Source of the DNA: Merzomyia westermanni
Lineage: Eukaryota; Arthropoda; Insecta; Diptera; Tephritidae
Direction of reading: 5' to 3'
DNA: 64,000 bases
Assembly: GCA_949987695.1 (NCBI GenBank)
Contig: OX465290.1
Location: forward strand, 54,265,194 to 54,329,193
Position 1 is the stretch's first letter. Each line of letters starts with the position of its first letter. A program made the translations under genes and the position numbers. The notes under the pieces are model-generated. The model had not been told where the DNA came from. It ran no database searches and was given only the letters and a program-made list of their open reading frames with translations. Positions 23,132-34,525 of the stretch are shown in pieces.

Positions 23132-23501
23132 CAAGGTGGCGCAAAAGTAATCCTCCTATCAGAAAAAGCTATAAATTTTGCGATTGGCCCCTAAAGTCAG
23201 TTCTGTTTTGACATTTGTGTAGTAAACACATGCGAAATACACGTTAATAAACAATGTTATGCTACACTGCTCCAGAACGCGGAATATTGCTGACTATTTA
23301 TTTGACCAATAATCGGTCGGGGCCAATCGGTTACTGTGAATGGTGAGCGCTACAGAGCAATGATCAACGAGTTCTTTTTGCCGCAACTTGATGAATTGGG
23401 ATTGGAAAACATGTGGTTCCAACAAGACGGTGCAACAGCACACACTGCACGTGCCACAACCGATATGCTGAACATCGGAAGCTTACTTTTGCGCCTCCTT
23501 G
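23132..23501 (+). mobile_element. 370-bp non-autonomous ITm transposon, copy 2
   Basis: Ends CAAGGTGGCGCAAAAGTA and TACTTTTGCGCCTCCTTG are flanked by TA (23130-23131 and 23502-23503). It has the same internal deletion and the same length as the copy at 3558-3927. The residual transposase begins MNGERYRAMINEF at 23336 and keeps WFQQDGATAHTA. It sits 77 bp from the intact DD41D-type transposon but belongs to a different family by sequence. Confidence 0.87.
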
Positions 23502-23578
23502 TATTACTAGAAACAACAACCACTTGCAGAAACCGCATAGGGTTTTGTTACAGTTTCGTAACCCAAGAAACGCTACTA

Positions 23579-24882
23579 AAGGGTGTTTTTTTTTAGGGGT
23601 ATAGAACTTCGAATTGAAATAAACACAAGAAAATCGTTTTAAGGTCCATCAATTTGGCTTTATTGGAAGGATAATTTTATGCCATTAATGTTTAAATATG
23701 ATTTCGGGCATGTGGCCGCCGCGGCTGGCTCGAATAAAGCCAATTCTACAGGTCCAATTTTCAACCACTTTTTCTAGCATATGGGGCCGTATGTCGGCAA
23801 TAACGCCACGAATGTTGGCTTCCAATTCCCCTAACGTTTCTGGTTTGTTGGTGTAGACGAGCGACTTCACATATCCCCAAAGAAAATAATCCAATGGTGT
23901 CAAATCACACGACCTTGGTGGCCAATTGACAGGTGCATTCCGCGAAATTATGCGCTCATCGAATGTTTCCTTCAATAAATCGATTGTGACGTGCGCTGTG
24001 TGGCATGTAGCGCCGTCTTGTTGGAACCACAACTCATCCACATTCATGCCATCCAATTCGGGAACAAAATAGTCGGTTATCATGGCTCTATACCGGTCTC
24101 CATTAACGGTAGCTGCCTCTCCAGCATTATTGCGGAAGAAGTATGGCCCAATGACTCCACCAGCCCATAGAGCACACCAAACAGTCAGTTTTTGTGGATG
24201 TAATGGCGTTTCAAGGGTCTCATGTGGATTCTCTTCACTCCAAATGCGGCAATTTTGCTTGTTGACGTAGCCATTCAACCAAAAATGAGCCTCATCACTG
24301 AACAAAATTTTGCGATGAAAATCAGCATCGAAATCAATCTCATTTTCGGCCCATACACCAAAATCACGACGCATTGCATGGTCTCGCGGCTTTAATTCTT
24401 GCACAAGCTGGATCTTGTAAGGTCGCAAGCCAAGATCTTTGCGCAAAATCTTCCATAAAGTTGATGGACAAAGCTCCAATTGCTGTGCACGGTGGCGAAT
24501 CGATTCATTCGGGTCCTCTTCAACACTTTGCTCTACAGCGGCAATTGTTTCTTCGGTGCGCACTGTTCGACGTCTCTGCGAATGCGTATTATTACATAGA
24601 GTAAACGTAGTGCGAAAACGATCCATGGTTAACCGAATTAATTGCTCTGATGGACGATTATGTCGACCATAAAATGGACGGAGCTCACGGTAAACTTCGC
24701 GAACTGAACCATTATTTTCGAAATAAATTTGCACGATTTGCAAGCGTTGTTCTTTTGTCAACCTGTTCATGATGAAATGGCAAACCAAACTGAACATAAA
24801 TGACATTAGAGTTGCCAGATTTGACCACAAAATGCCAGTTTTATCTCTATTCAAAAAACAAACCTGTAAAAAAAACACCCTA
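23579..24882 (-). mobile_element. ITm-superfamily transposon (DUF4817-type transposase), copy B, 1304 bp, apparently intact
   Basis: Boundaries are AAGGGTGTTTTTTTTT at 23579 and AAAAAACACCCTA at 24882, with a TA duplication at 23577-23578 and 24883-24884. The two outermost bases differ from copy A, so the exact ends are uncertain by 2 bp. It carries an uninterrupted transposase, which makes it the only intact-looking element in the window. Confidence 0.88.
23685..24770 (-). CDS. Transposase, DDE superfamily (DUF4817-type, DD41D spacing), intact
   Basis: 361 residues from ATG 24770 (MNRLTKEQRLQIVQIYFENN) to the stop at 23685. The upstream in-frame Met at 24878 overlaps the terminal repeat and is less likely. 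Residues 1-60 form the DUF4817-like helix-turn-helix that should bind the inverted repeats. Residues 70-125 hold a second HTH (STLWKILRKDLGLR). The DDE domain has Asp159 (FSDEAHF), Asp252 (FQQDGATCHT) and Asp294 (LTPLDYFLW). The last two are 41 residues apart by my count, giving DD41D. If Asp289 is used instead, the spacing is 36. The protein would cut and paste the element at TA sites in the nucleus. No frameshift or stop is visible, so it could be active, although expression is not shown. Confidence 0.85.
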   Translation of the reverse strand: MNRLTKEQRLQIVQIYFENNGSVREVYRELRPFYGRHNRPSEQLIRLTMDRFRTTFTLCNNTHSQRRRTVRTEETIAAVEQSVEEDPNESIRHRAQQLELCPSTLWKILRKDLGLRPYKIQLVQELKPRDHAMRRDFGVWAENEIDFDADFHRKILFSDEAHFWLNGYVNKQNCRIWSEENPHETLETPLHPQKLTVWCALWAGGVIGPYFFRNNAGEAATVNGDRYRAMITDYFVPELDGMNVDELWFQQDGATCHTAHVTIDLLKETFDERIISRNAPVNWPPRSCDLTPLDYFLWGYVKSLVYTNKPETLGELEANIRGVIADIRPHMLEKVVENWTCRIGFIRASRGGHMPEIIFKH

Positions 24883-24883
24883 T

Positions 24884-25190
24884 AGTATTGTTTCTATACA
24901 GTTTCGATTATGACAAACATTTCCTAGTTTTGATTCTGTACAGATATGTTTTGTTAGAGTTTTGTTACAGAGGTATCGTTTCAAGTTTTGTTTCTGTGCC
25001 CAGTGTTTCTGGACAACTTAGGGTGCTGGTGGTTTTGTTACGTAGAGTTTCGTTTCACTTCTGTTACGCATTGGGAACGGTTGCAGTCATTCGGTTTCTA
25101 ATTATGTTTCTATATTTATGTGTTTCTGGAAACAATAACAGCAGGAACGAAGTTTTGTTTCTATACAAGGTTATGTTACAAGTCTCTGAT
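24884..25190. repeat. Degenerate GTTTC-rich sequence, right arm
   Basis: GTTTC, TTTTGTTAC and TGTTTCTGT variants recur throughout, in the opposite sense to 22610-22830. The two arms flank the 370-bp element and transposon copy B. An ORF at 24888-25193 follows from the repeat and is unlikely to be a gene. Confidence 0.5.
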
Positions 25191-26245
25191 TAAAATAGTG
25201 AGAACTGGCGGAGAGCTAGTTTCTACTACAGGGTTAAATCTCTAACATTCCAAAAAAATTGGGTATGAGAGAAAGGGGGCGTGGCACCTCCCATACAAAT
25301 GGAATTTTTCTTACGCATACCTTTGCAAGTATTTATAGAAGAATACTGAAAATTGGTAAACAATTAAAAAACAAGAAAAATGGTAACTAAGAGAAAAAAA
25401 AGCCTCTTAAGTTTTGATATAATTAAAACTAATATTGTGCGGCAACTATTTCTAGGAGCTATATAATATTTGGTAAATACATCATTTGTATGAAGTAGTA
25501 CAATAAGACGAGTTTAAGGTGTAGGGATAGGGATAGAAAAAGAAAAAGGCAGAAAAATAGAAAGGCGTTTTAAAAGGGGAAATAGCAAGAGAAAGTCGTA
25601 CATGGAGCACCAAAGTAGGAAGCATGAGATAGCGGCGGCTTGGAGTCCTTTTTAGATTCATGCATAAACTCAGGCATATTGATGTGGCAAGAAGTTTGTT
25701 CAAGAAAGAGTCCACTTGTATCCGTGCCCCCTGGGGAGTAGACGCTACACAAACCTCAGTCAGACCTTAGAGCAAGTATGTCAGAGCAACTTCAAAGAGG
25801 TTTCATCATTTTCTGCAATGACACTATAAATCACATGGGTTTAGAAACGATATGTCAGTTTACTATTCACTCTGTACTCTCACCAAACAAGATCATTTTT
25901 TTGCGTGGTCCAACACCGAACATCTGGCATGGATAGGTTTCAAAAAATGTGGACAAAAAGTGTAAATGAGGTGTTGTCTGTAAACAAACAGAGAATAAAA
26001 CGCTTGAAGCTCGAAAAAAGGACACATTGGACAACAACAAATTCGTTCAACAAAATCTTTTTAGCTTTAATTGTATAGATAAACTCAATATCTACCAAGA
26101 AGAATTACCTCGATTTTGTTTATTTTCTACACATCGAGGCTGTCTCTATAATCTTCTAAACTGTTGACTTTACTATTATGGCTTCGCCCAAAAGCCGCTG
26201 AATTGGCGAACTCTGTAAAAGGATCCAGGTATGAATGCACCGACT
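25191..26245. other. No recognised gene
   Basis: AT-rich DNA with a purine-rich patch at about 25510-25600. Nothing recognisable. Confidence 0.35.
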
Positions 26246-26249
26246 ATGA

Positions 26250-26790
26250 CGTGTGAAGTTCTGCTGCAGCAATAATAATCAATATTTATCTCCACGATCT
26301 TTCCAGCTTTTCCACTGAGCCTATCTGCCACTAAATCGACGGCGACTCTCTTTACGATTTAGAGTCCTCAGATGAGGCCAACAGAAAATTGCAAGCATAC
26401 TTGGACACCGCTATTACAACTGATACGGGATATCTTCTTATGTCATCTGGATTTCACCTTCATTAAGAGACCAAAATTGCTCACTGTGATTTACATCCAA
26501 CCATTCAAAACATATGAAGGATAGGACATCCTCTCGAGGGAGACCAGAGTCACGCTAACACAACCTCGTACTGGATACTGTAAAAGTAAAACTCTTGCTC
26601 ATCCACACTCAACACCAACATACCAAATACTTTCTCTGCATATGGTGTGTCTGATACTGAACATCTCTTTAACTGTTCAATTGAATCTACACCAATATTA
26701 GATTCCCATTAGAAGTGCATGATGACAATTCTCTTAGAGATCCTACGCATTAGGCATAGTGAAGCCCTGCTAACAACCACAACAGAGAGC
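26250..26790 (+). pseudogene. Second relic of the jockey-type LINE, 3' end
   Basis: 26425-26475 (GATACGGGATATCTTCTTATGTCATCTGG and onward) matches 18070-18120 of the large LINE. 26565-26690 (ACAACCTCGTACTGGATACTGTAA, ACACCAACATACCAAA, GATACTGAACATCTCTT) matches 18450-18575. The end, CTGCTAACAACCACAACA, matches the LINE tail at 18700. A segment between about 26485 and 26545 is shortened, and stops are frequent. Homology is at DNA level; no protein survives. Confidence 0.7.
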
Positions 26791-28127
26791 GAGCCCATCC
26801 CACAGTTCATTTGGGCCCGTCGGTGTAGAGCGACAGTGATGCATCATCACATACTATATCTCTCCGTTCTTTCTTAAGGGAAACTTCACTTATATTTCCT
26901 GCCAAAGTTTAAAGGCCCACGTCATGACTTTGGGTTTTGAACCACAGTTTCTGCTGACTATACTTTTACCGGCGTAGTAATCTATGTATGGCTTTTCTAT
27001 CCTTCTTTCGATATTGATTTTTCAACTTTTCTTACTAACTATTTCTCGACCAAGTACTTTGCAGCATATTGTCTTGCCGTCGTGCTTTTTTAAATGACCA
27101 GAAATTGATGCATACGTTGTATCATCTTCCTCGTTATATAGCAAACCAGGATAATGGTTGCCCACATAGCTAGAGCATGAATGTTCAGAATGTTCAAATT
27201 CAACTGATATTCTAACAAGGTAACCTTGAAGTGTTTATCAGAAAATAAAAATATTCAAATATATCCTTCCATTGTTTTGCCGAGACGTATAACTGAGTAT
27301 AATAACTATAGTTTCAGCCGAACCTAAGTTTCCTTATTTGTTATAACTTTAAAACTGCACTTAACGGTAAAAAGTAGATCTAACAATAAATAAAGCTTAT
27401 TTTTATTTATTAGTTGTTAATTACTGCTTTTAAATCATCAAATGTGGTCAACAAGAAAAATGCCAAAAAAAAAACCTTTGAAGCCATGAACCATAATTAA
27501 GTGATACCCGCAACATCCATTGAAAATTGCGTGTAAATTTAATTCATTTATTTTATGCGCGCGGAGGTGAAATAAAACCAACGGAAAATTCATTTAATTA
27601 TGTTTTTTATTTCAATTCCTGCCTGACCAGATTAATTGTTTTGTTGCATTTTGCACGTCTACTTTATTTGTGCCGACGATGCTTGTTATACACTTAGTTT
27701 TGCGATTGTGAGCGTGTGAGCTTTAATCGTTTTCGCAACGAGGATTAATGACATGGAATAAAAAAGAAGTTAACAAGTTGCCCTTACGCCATTTCATATG
27801 GCTGCACATATATTTCTTTGCCTTTGTCTGTTCAAGTGGCATTCACTCTTTTGTATATGGCAAGCGCTTTTTGTTCTTATTGTTGTTTTTGTAACTGTTT
27901 TAAATTGTTGTTACCTTTGATGTTGTCGTTTTCACATCTGAGCTTGGCGCCTGCGCATCACTTTTTAATGAAACAAAGCGGGAATTTTAAATGAGCATCC
28001 ATAAACAACAATAAACAAACGGCCACCAAAAGCAGCAGAGTACATAAAACAAAAACAAGTACAACAACAACAACGCACACCTTTATTACACTTGAGCGAT
28101 ATAATTGCAATAAAAGAAAAAAATACT
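26791..28127. other. No recognised gene; one repeat-end remnant
   Basis: AT-rich DNA. At 27285-27345 the text GAGTATAATAACTATAGTTTCAGCCGAACC...CCTTATTTGTTATAACTT resembles the hairpin-ended terminus of the repeat at 54000-55073. The rest shows nothing. Confidence 0.35.
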
Positions 28128-28185
28128 AGTAAGGTAGTCTAAGTTCGAGTGTAACGGAATATTATATACTCAGCTGTGAGCCTTA
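28128..28185 (+). repeat. Terminal remnant of the hairpin-ended repeat family
   Basis: AAGGTAGTCTAAGTTCGAGTGTAACGGAATATTATATACTCAGC matches the inverted end of the element at 55015-55073 (AGGAACTCGAAGTTCGGGTGGAACCGAAC in reverse complement). A TTCG...CGAA-type hairpin is partly conserved. A weaker copy lies at 49091-49145. Confidence 0.5.
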
Positions 28186-28214
28186 GCAACAAAGAGTTAA
28201 AAAGTGCTTTATAC

Positions 28215-28850
28215 AATCAAGAAGGGATCCTGAAATGTCCAAAACCTTTCCACATTGTCTTTAAATATCACGAAAACAACCCCAAAATTTATCGCGAAAA
28301 ATACCCAAAAATGTCCAAAAAAGTAATGAAATAATGAGACAACAATCCCGAAAAAATCCCGAACGGGTACCGAAATTATGCAGAAAAAGTCACAAAAATG
28401 GTCAAGATATTGTAATGGAATGAAGAGATAACAATCCCAAAATTATTCCGAAAAAGTCCAAAAATGGTCACAAAAAAGTAGTGAAATGATGAGACAACAA
28501 TCCCGAAAAAATCTTGAAATGACCCCGAAAGGGTATAGAAATTATACAGAAAAAGTCACAAAAATCGGGCCGAAATGTAATGAAATGCTGAGACAACAAT
28601 CAAGAAATTATCCCGAAAAAGACCCAAAATTGGTTCCGAAAGAGTAAATGATGACAACAATCCCGCCATTATCCTGAAAAAGTCCCCAAATTGTCCAGAA
28701 AACAATTCCGCATTGAGCCTTAAATTGTGTTGAATTTATCCCACACAAAAATTATCCCAAAAAAATACAGAAATAAAACAACAATCGAGAAATGATTCCT
28801 AAAACGTTCCGAAAACCATTCCGAAAGTATCCGAATCCTATTCTAATAGT
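28215..28850. repeat. Decayed tandem repeat with alternating spacing
   Basis: The phrase GAGACAACAATCCCGAAAAAA and variants recurs at about 28336, 28425, 28491, 28590 and 28652, giving spacings of about 89, 66, 99 and 62. Alternating long and short spacing suggests a higher-order unit of about 155-161 bp made of two half units. Companion phrases are GAAAAAGTCACAAAAATGG and GTAATGAAATGATGAG. Confidence 0.55.
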
Positions 28851-31494
28851 TATTTGGCAATAGCTATATTACTTAAAGCTACTACAACACTCTGCTACAA
28901 TTTTTTTAATCCGTTGCATCAATAAAATATGTCGATCTACTCCAAAAAAACCTTTAAAAATCACTCTCAGCCAACACTTTTCATCGCCGCACAAGAAGTT
29001 AAGTTCTTGAACTCCAAAAATGTTCTTTTGTTCACTTTGAATATTTGTTTAGAAACGGGTATAAGCTAATAATAATTATAATAATGGAACTATGCTCAGC
29101 GGAGTATAAACAAAAACAAACTTGAATAAAATTAAATGAAATAATAAAAATACCAATAATCAGCGCGAGAAAAGTTGTCGATAAAAATGCACTTTGTTGT
29201 TGTTGTTGTTGTTATTTGACTTGCTTGCCATTCTACAAACTTGTCGGGCAATGTGTCGCTAGTCGGCTAGCTTGTCCAGCGGCGGCTGTTAATATGTTTA
29301 ACAATATCAATCAGTGTTGTTTAGCGGCATTATTAACTTCTGCCTTTGTACGTTTATACCCGTATGCACACGTACTAAGGTATTTTATTATTGCACACTC
29401 CTTTATTTTTTTTTGTTTTATTATTGCTTTTGTTTCGCACATACGTAATTGGGTGCTCAAATTAATGGTTTTTAAACTGTCTTATCGTCATACTTATACA
29501 AATGATTTTGTTATGCAGGATAACGAAATCATATCAAAGAGCCATAAATATGTGGCTAAAGCAGACTAAAATCACAAATTCCAGAATTATCGGTGAATAA
29601 AATATATTTATATATTTAGCAGTATGTATTAACTATGCCGCAAAGTTGTTTAAAAGTATGGCGTGAAGTAGCTGTGTGAACACTTCCAACATACGGTTAA
29701 ATTATGTGTTAATATACACTCTAAACGGATATGTAAAATATGTAAATAAGGCTAGCCCATCGCTTACGCAAAAGGAAAAAGAACAAAAGACTTAAGCGAG
29801 CAACTCGGGATCGTTATATTAATAGTAGAAAATTGAGGAAAGTGAAAATCCAACGAATATTAACTAAGTTACAGTTGGTTGTAAGGCTTTCTGTTTGAAT
29901 CGATCTTTAGGGTGGCGGCATTGTTTTGCTGTTGTTGTTTAAGTAACAGTACTTTGGTTTACCTAATAAGTTTGCTTCAACCCATTACGAGGTACTTGGG
30001 GAATTTCTATCAACGGTGGCTTGACCTCTTCGCTTTATATCCATATTTTAGGCAAATATTAAGGTTTCTTTAACCGATATGTCAGGTATAGATTAATTTA
30101 TGGAAATAAAGCCAAGTCCAAATGAAAACCTATTTAGATATTCGTGATGGAACGGTCTGCTGCAGGGATGCGAGTTTTGCGGTGGTGTGTCTGATAAAGA
30201 AGTGCAAGTTATTACGTCTTCGATCATGCCCTCTTCGCAACGTTGCGTATCTAGTTCCAAGATTCGAATGCCACCCCTTTAATATCTAAAGTTGCCGCAA
30301 AAAGAAATAATTAGGAAGGCGTCGGATGAGAACTCTGTTTCCTAGTGAAATCTACTGCAAACGCTTAACGGACTAATTTTTTCCTCCCTAGTTAATTTCA
30401 TTAGACAAAATAACCGATATTTCTTTTTTACATAGCATTTTTGTCTTCGTATTGCTGTACCATTGAAAAAATCTTTGAATGACTAACTTTTAACTCCACT
30501 AATTATTGTTTAATAAATTAAAGAAAAATGTTCAAGTTTTTGAACAAAAAATGCGTCGCTCAAACATAATTAACTTCCCACATCATATTTGCCAAAAATC
30601 TAAATAAAAATTCCTCTACTCAAACATATGACAAATGAGCCATCATCTAATAAAAGTTTCATAATATGCCACCGTAGTAGTATAAGCCGCCGTCCACATT
30701 TATTATTATTATTTATTATTACTCATTCGTAATATAGCACAACCAAAAAAAAGCGAAAAGGTAAGTAAGCTTCATGTGCGAACATTTAAAAAGCGAACGC
30801 CGACAATTTGGGCATATAATAAGCACGATTAAAAGCGGAAAGCATTAATAACGAAAAAAGATTAAAAAAATCGCAAAAAATGATTTTGAATGAAATGAAT
30901 GAGCTACATGAAATGCTACAAAAAAAAGGGACAGAGCGTAGCAACAACAAATATTAAGATATTAACATTTATTGGCCCAACGTGTAAGCAATCATTGAAA
31001 TGTGTACGAAATGAAATGAAATACATGAAAAATATGTTTAAACCGCTAAATTTAAATATATTTCGATTACATGTTGGGATTAAAAGTATAACGGAAATGG
31101 CAAAGTAATGAGCTAAGCAGTTGCTATTTAGTTCGAATTTGAATACATACTATTAGTACTATCAGAAGTTGCCCTGAGCAAAATATATAATTCCAGCATT
31201 TAAAAAGTTGTCTAACCTACTAATTAGCTTTAGATTCCTCATAATTCTTAGCAGCCTCCGTTACATCACAGTCTTTCTTAGTTGTCTCCTAGCTTCTTGA
31301 AGTTTTTTCTTAACACAAACATACTTTCAGGGAAATAAGCTTATGCTGTGTTTTTTTTTTTTGTAGTAGCCGTACTTTGGATTCTAATTCGGCACCATTA
31401 TTTCTGATCGCTTCATCATTCCATGCCTCTCTCTCTTTATGCTTCTCTTTCTTTTTTGACTTTCTCTTTTCACAATTTAAATTTGTGTGAAATG
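28851..31494. other. No recognised gene
   Basis: AT-rich DNA with short TTG runs at about 29197-29213 and TTATTA runs near 30700. The ORF at 29216-29569 (117 residues) has no recognised motif. Confidence 0.35.
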
Positions 31495-31497
31495 AAA

Positions 31498-32417
31498 GAT
31501 AATAAAATTAACCAAAATAAAATTAAACTGAATAAAAAAAAAATTTTTTTAAATAAATTTAAACAAAATGAATAAGAAAATTTAACAAAATAAAAATATT
31601 CTATTAAATAAATAAAATAAAACAAAATAGAATGAAATAAAATAAAACAAAATAAAATAAAATAAAACAAAATAAAATAAAATAAATTAAAAAACATAAA
31701 ATAAAATAAAACAAAATTAAATTAAATAACTTAAAATAAAATAAAATTTATAAAATAAATTAAAATAATATAAAATAAAATAAAATAAAATAAAACAAAA
31801 AAAAATAAAATAAAATAAAACAAAACAAAATAAAATTAAGTAAAAAACATCAAATAAAATAAACAAAATTAAATTAAATTAAATATATTAAAATAAAATG
31901 AAATAAAATAATATAATATAAAATAAAATAATAAAAAATAAAATGAAGCAAAACAAAATAACATAAAATTAAATAAAATAAAATAATATCAAATAAAATT
32001 AAATAAAATAAAAAAAAAAACAAAATAAAATAAAATAAAATAATATAAAATTAAATTAAATTAAATTAAATAAAATAAATTTAAATAAAATAAACCAATA
32101 CAAAATAAAATAAAATAAAATAAAATAAAATAATGTAAAATAAAATAAAGTAAAAATACATAAAATGAAATAAAATAAAATTTTACCAAGCAAAATAATA
32201 TAAAATAAAATATAATTAAATTAAAATAAAATAAAATAAAATAAAATAAAATTAAATTAAATTAAATTAAATAAAACAAAATAAAATAAAATAAAATGAA
32301 ATAAAATAAAATAAAATTTAATAAAGCAAAATAATGTAAAATAAAATAAAGTAAAATTAAATAAAATAAAAGAAAATAAAATGACATTAAATTAAATTAA
32401 AAGAAAATTAAATAAAT
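31498..32417. repeat. AAAAT/AAATA pentamer array, about 920 bp
   Basis: Almost unbroken (TAAAA)n with variants TAAAC, TTAAA and TATAA. Purest blocks are about 32105-32135 and 32220-32250. T appears almost only as single or paired bases, so the strand is strongly A-rich. ORFs on the minus strand across it (Phe/Ile/Leu-rich, 31470-31697) are artefacts of the repeat. Confidence 0.95.
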
Positions 32418-33849
32418 GAAGGGAAAGATATACGATGGAGAGGAATAAAAAACTTTTAATGTAAGTACAATTTTCTTGGCTAAATTGTAACCAATTTCAA
32501 TATTACATCCGCTTCATAAGGAGCATAGTCGTCAACATGAGAAATACATCATTACCATTATACTTATAATCATTATCAAAAGTAATAAAATTATCATTAC
32601 CTTAAGCTTATATTTTTGGCTCCATACTTTTTTATCATCATTTTCTTTTTGTTATATTTTTCCTCTTTTCCATTTGTTTTTCTCCACTCCCGTTATTATC
32701 ATTATTATCACCATTTTCATAGTCATAGTCAACACTTCATCGTTATGCTAATTATCATTATTAACAACCCCTATCAACATTATAATTGCTTTCCCGGTCC
32801 CTCTCCTTACTTTCTTTCTTTTTCCGCCACAACCTCAGCATCCTTTTGCAATGCATTTTCCTCGCCTTGTGTGCCTTAAAATACTTATTACTTTTTTAAG
32901 AGGCACGAATTTATATAAAGAAAACGAATTATTACATATTTTCAAAAGTGTAACTACCTGGTTATCCCCGTACCGCCAGCAAAGATGTTCACACAACAAT
33001 AAATAGCGCTAATATAAAATAACAAAATAAACCAGCGCCTGCTCCAACTTACACTCACATGCTCTTCTGTGTTAAATTACAAAAGACTTAAGACACATAC
33101 TCGCTATGAGATGCCTATCTCGCTTCCGGCGCTGGCACCACTGCAATTTTGTCACAAAAGTCATTGACATTTGCAAACACACGAATTAAGCATTTTCAAA
33201 AATTGACAGCATCAATGCAAATACAACAACAGCAACAAAATACTTAAAATACTAACAAGCCATTCATACAGCTGAAGTGTGTTATTGCCACCAAATCACA
33301 GGCGCTTGTGCTGCAGATTATCCTTTAACACGTACGCCTTTCAGACGTTGCTTTTTGCACATTTCACTTTGTTGGTGGTAATTGCGGTATGGTCCTTTTA
33401 TTGCCAAAGCTAATAAAAAAATACACAAAATAAAATGTTAAATTTAAAAATAGAATACCAAACAAAATATTAAGCTGAATATAAAAGCGCAAAAGTAACA
33501 GATTAAAAGCGGCTGGCAAACAGACAGCCAAGAAGAAAATAAAATTTGTGAGGCGCAAAACCATAACTCAAGAATAACTTTAAAGAATTGAATTTTATTA
33601 AAGAAAAGGATATATTATTAGGTGTGCTAAAAAATAACGTTCCTGTGGTGTATACTTCAAAAATTATTTAATATGGTCACGATAGTAACCGTAGCTGTGG
33701 TGGGTACCTTTTTCTTCACTGAAAATGCTCGACTTGTTTACAGGCAAAAAGCAAATTCATAAGTTTATAAATTTTTCTGGAAAATTATACCGGAAGAGTA
33801 ATCGAGAAGGCAAAGAAAATTTTAGTCCACGAGAGAAACTATGACTGAA
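32418..33849. other. No recognised gene
   Basis: AT-rich DNA with ATTATCATT-type runs at about 32540-32780. The ORF at 32616-32879 is low-complexity Phe/Ser/His-rich. No feature supported. Confidence 0.35.
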
Positions 33850-34525
33850 ACTAGAGAGAGGTGAGAGACAGAGAGAGAGGGTGACACGGGAGGACGAGAA
33901 GCAGAGTTGGGAGACTAAGAAGGTTACAGTTGAAAGAAAGTGGGGGAGTAATTAAAAAAAAAAATAACAGGAAAGGGAACTGGAAAGTAGAAGAAACCCA
34001 GAAAAGAGAGAGAGAGGAAAGTAGAAAAGCGTCAGGAAACGGTAAAAGGAGGGGGAAATTTAAAGCGAAGAAATGCGTGAAACAGAAATGAACCATGAGA
34101 GAAAGTATCAAGAAAATTCAGAGGGAGGGAGAGAGACAGAAAGGAGGAGAGATACAGGGAGACTGAAAAGGAGGGTGATAGGAAAAGGTTGAGAGTGAGT
34201 GACAGGGAAAGGAGAAAGAAGAAGGGAGGGCAAGGTGACAGAAGAAAAGAAACGCTAATTGAATCGAGAAAAGGAGAAGGACTTCTGAAAGGGAATGGAA
34301 ACGCGAAGAGGAAGGGAAATTTAAATCGAAGAAAGGTGCGAACTAGAAAATGAAAGGAAGAGAGAAATAGAAAACATGAGGTAACAGGAAATGAAAAAGG
34401 GAAAAGAAACGGGATACTAGATGAAAGTTAAATGGAAAGCGAAAGGTAAAAGAAGGGCGGGCCGAGGAAAGGATGGAAGTTAAAGTTAAGGCAAATGAAT
34501 GGGATGCGGATATGGGCTAAGAGGG
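33850..34525. repeat. Purine (GA-rich) tract of about 675 bp
   Basis: The plus strand is overwhelmingly A and G, with many GAGAGA and GGAAAG words. A longer phrase, GGGAAATTTAAAxCGAAGAAA, occurs at 34053 and again at 34313, so there is at least one internal duplication with 260-bp offset. A minus-strand ORF (33851-34111) is a low-complexity by-product. Confidence 0.85.

Noticed and set aside
31470..31697. Phe/Ile/Leu-rich membrane-like protein
   Set aside because: It is the reverse translation of the AAAAT pentamer array.
31498..32417. Possible centromeric satellite
   Set aside because: The unit is a simple pentamer with no monomer of satellite length and the flanks are ordinary intergenic DNA.
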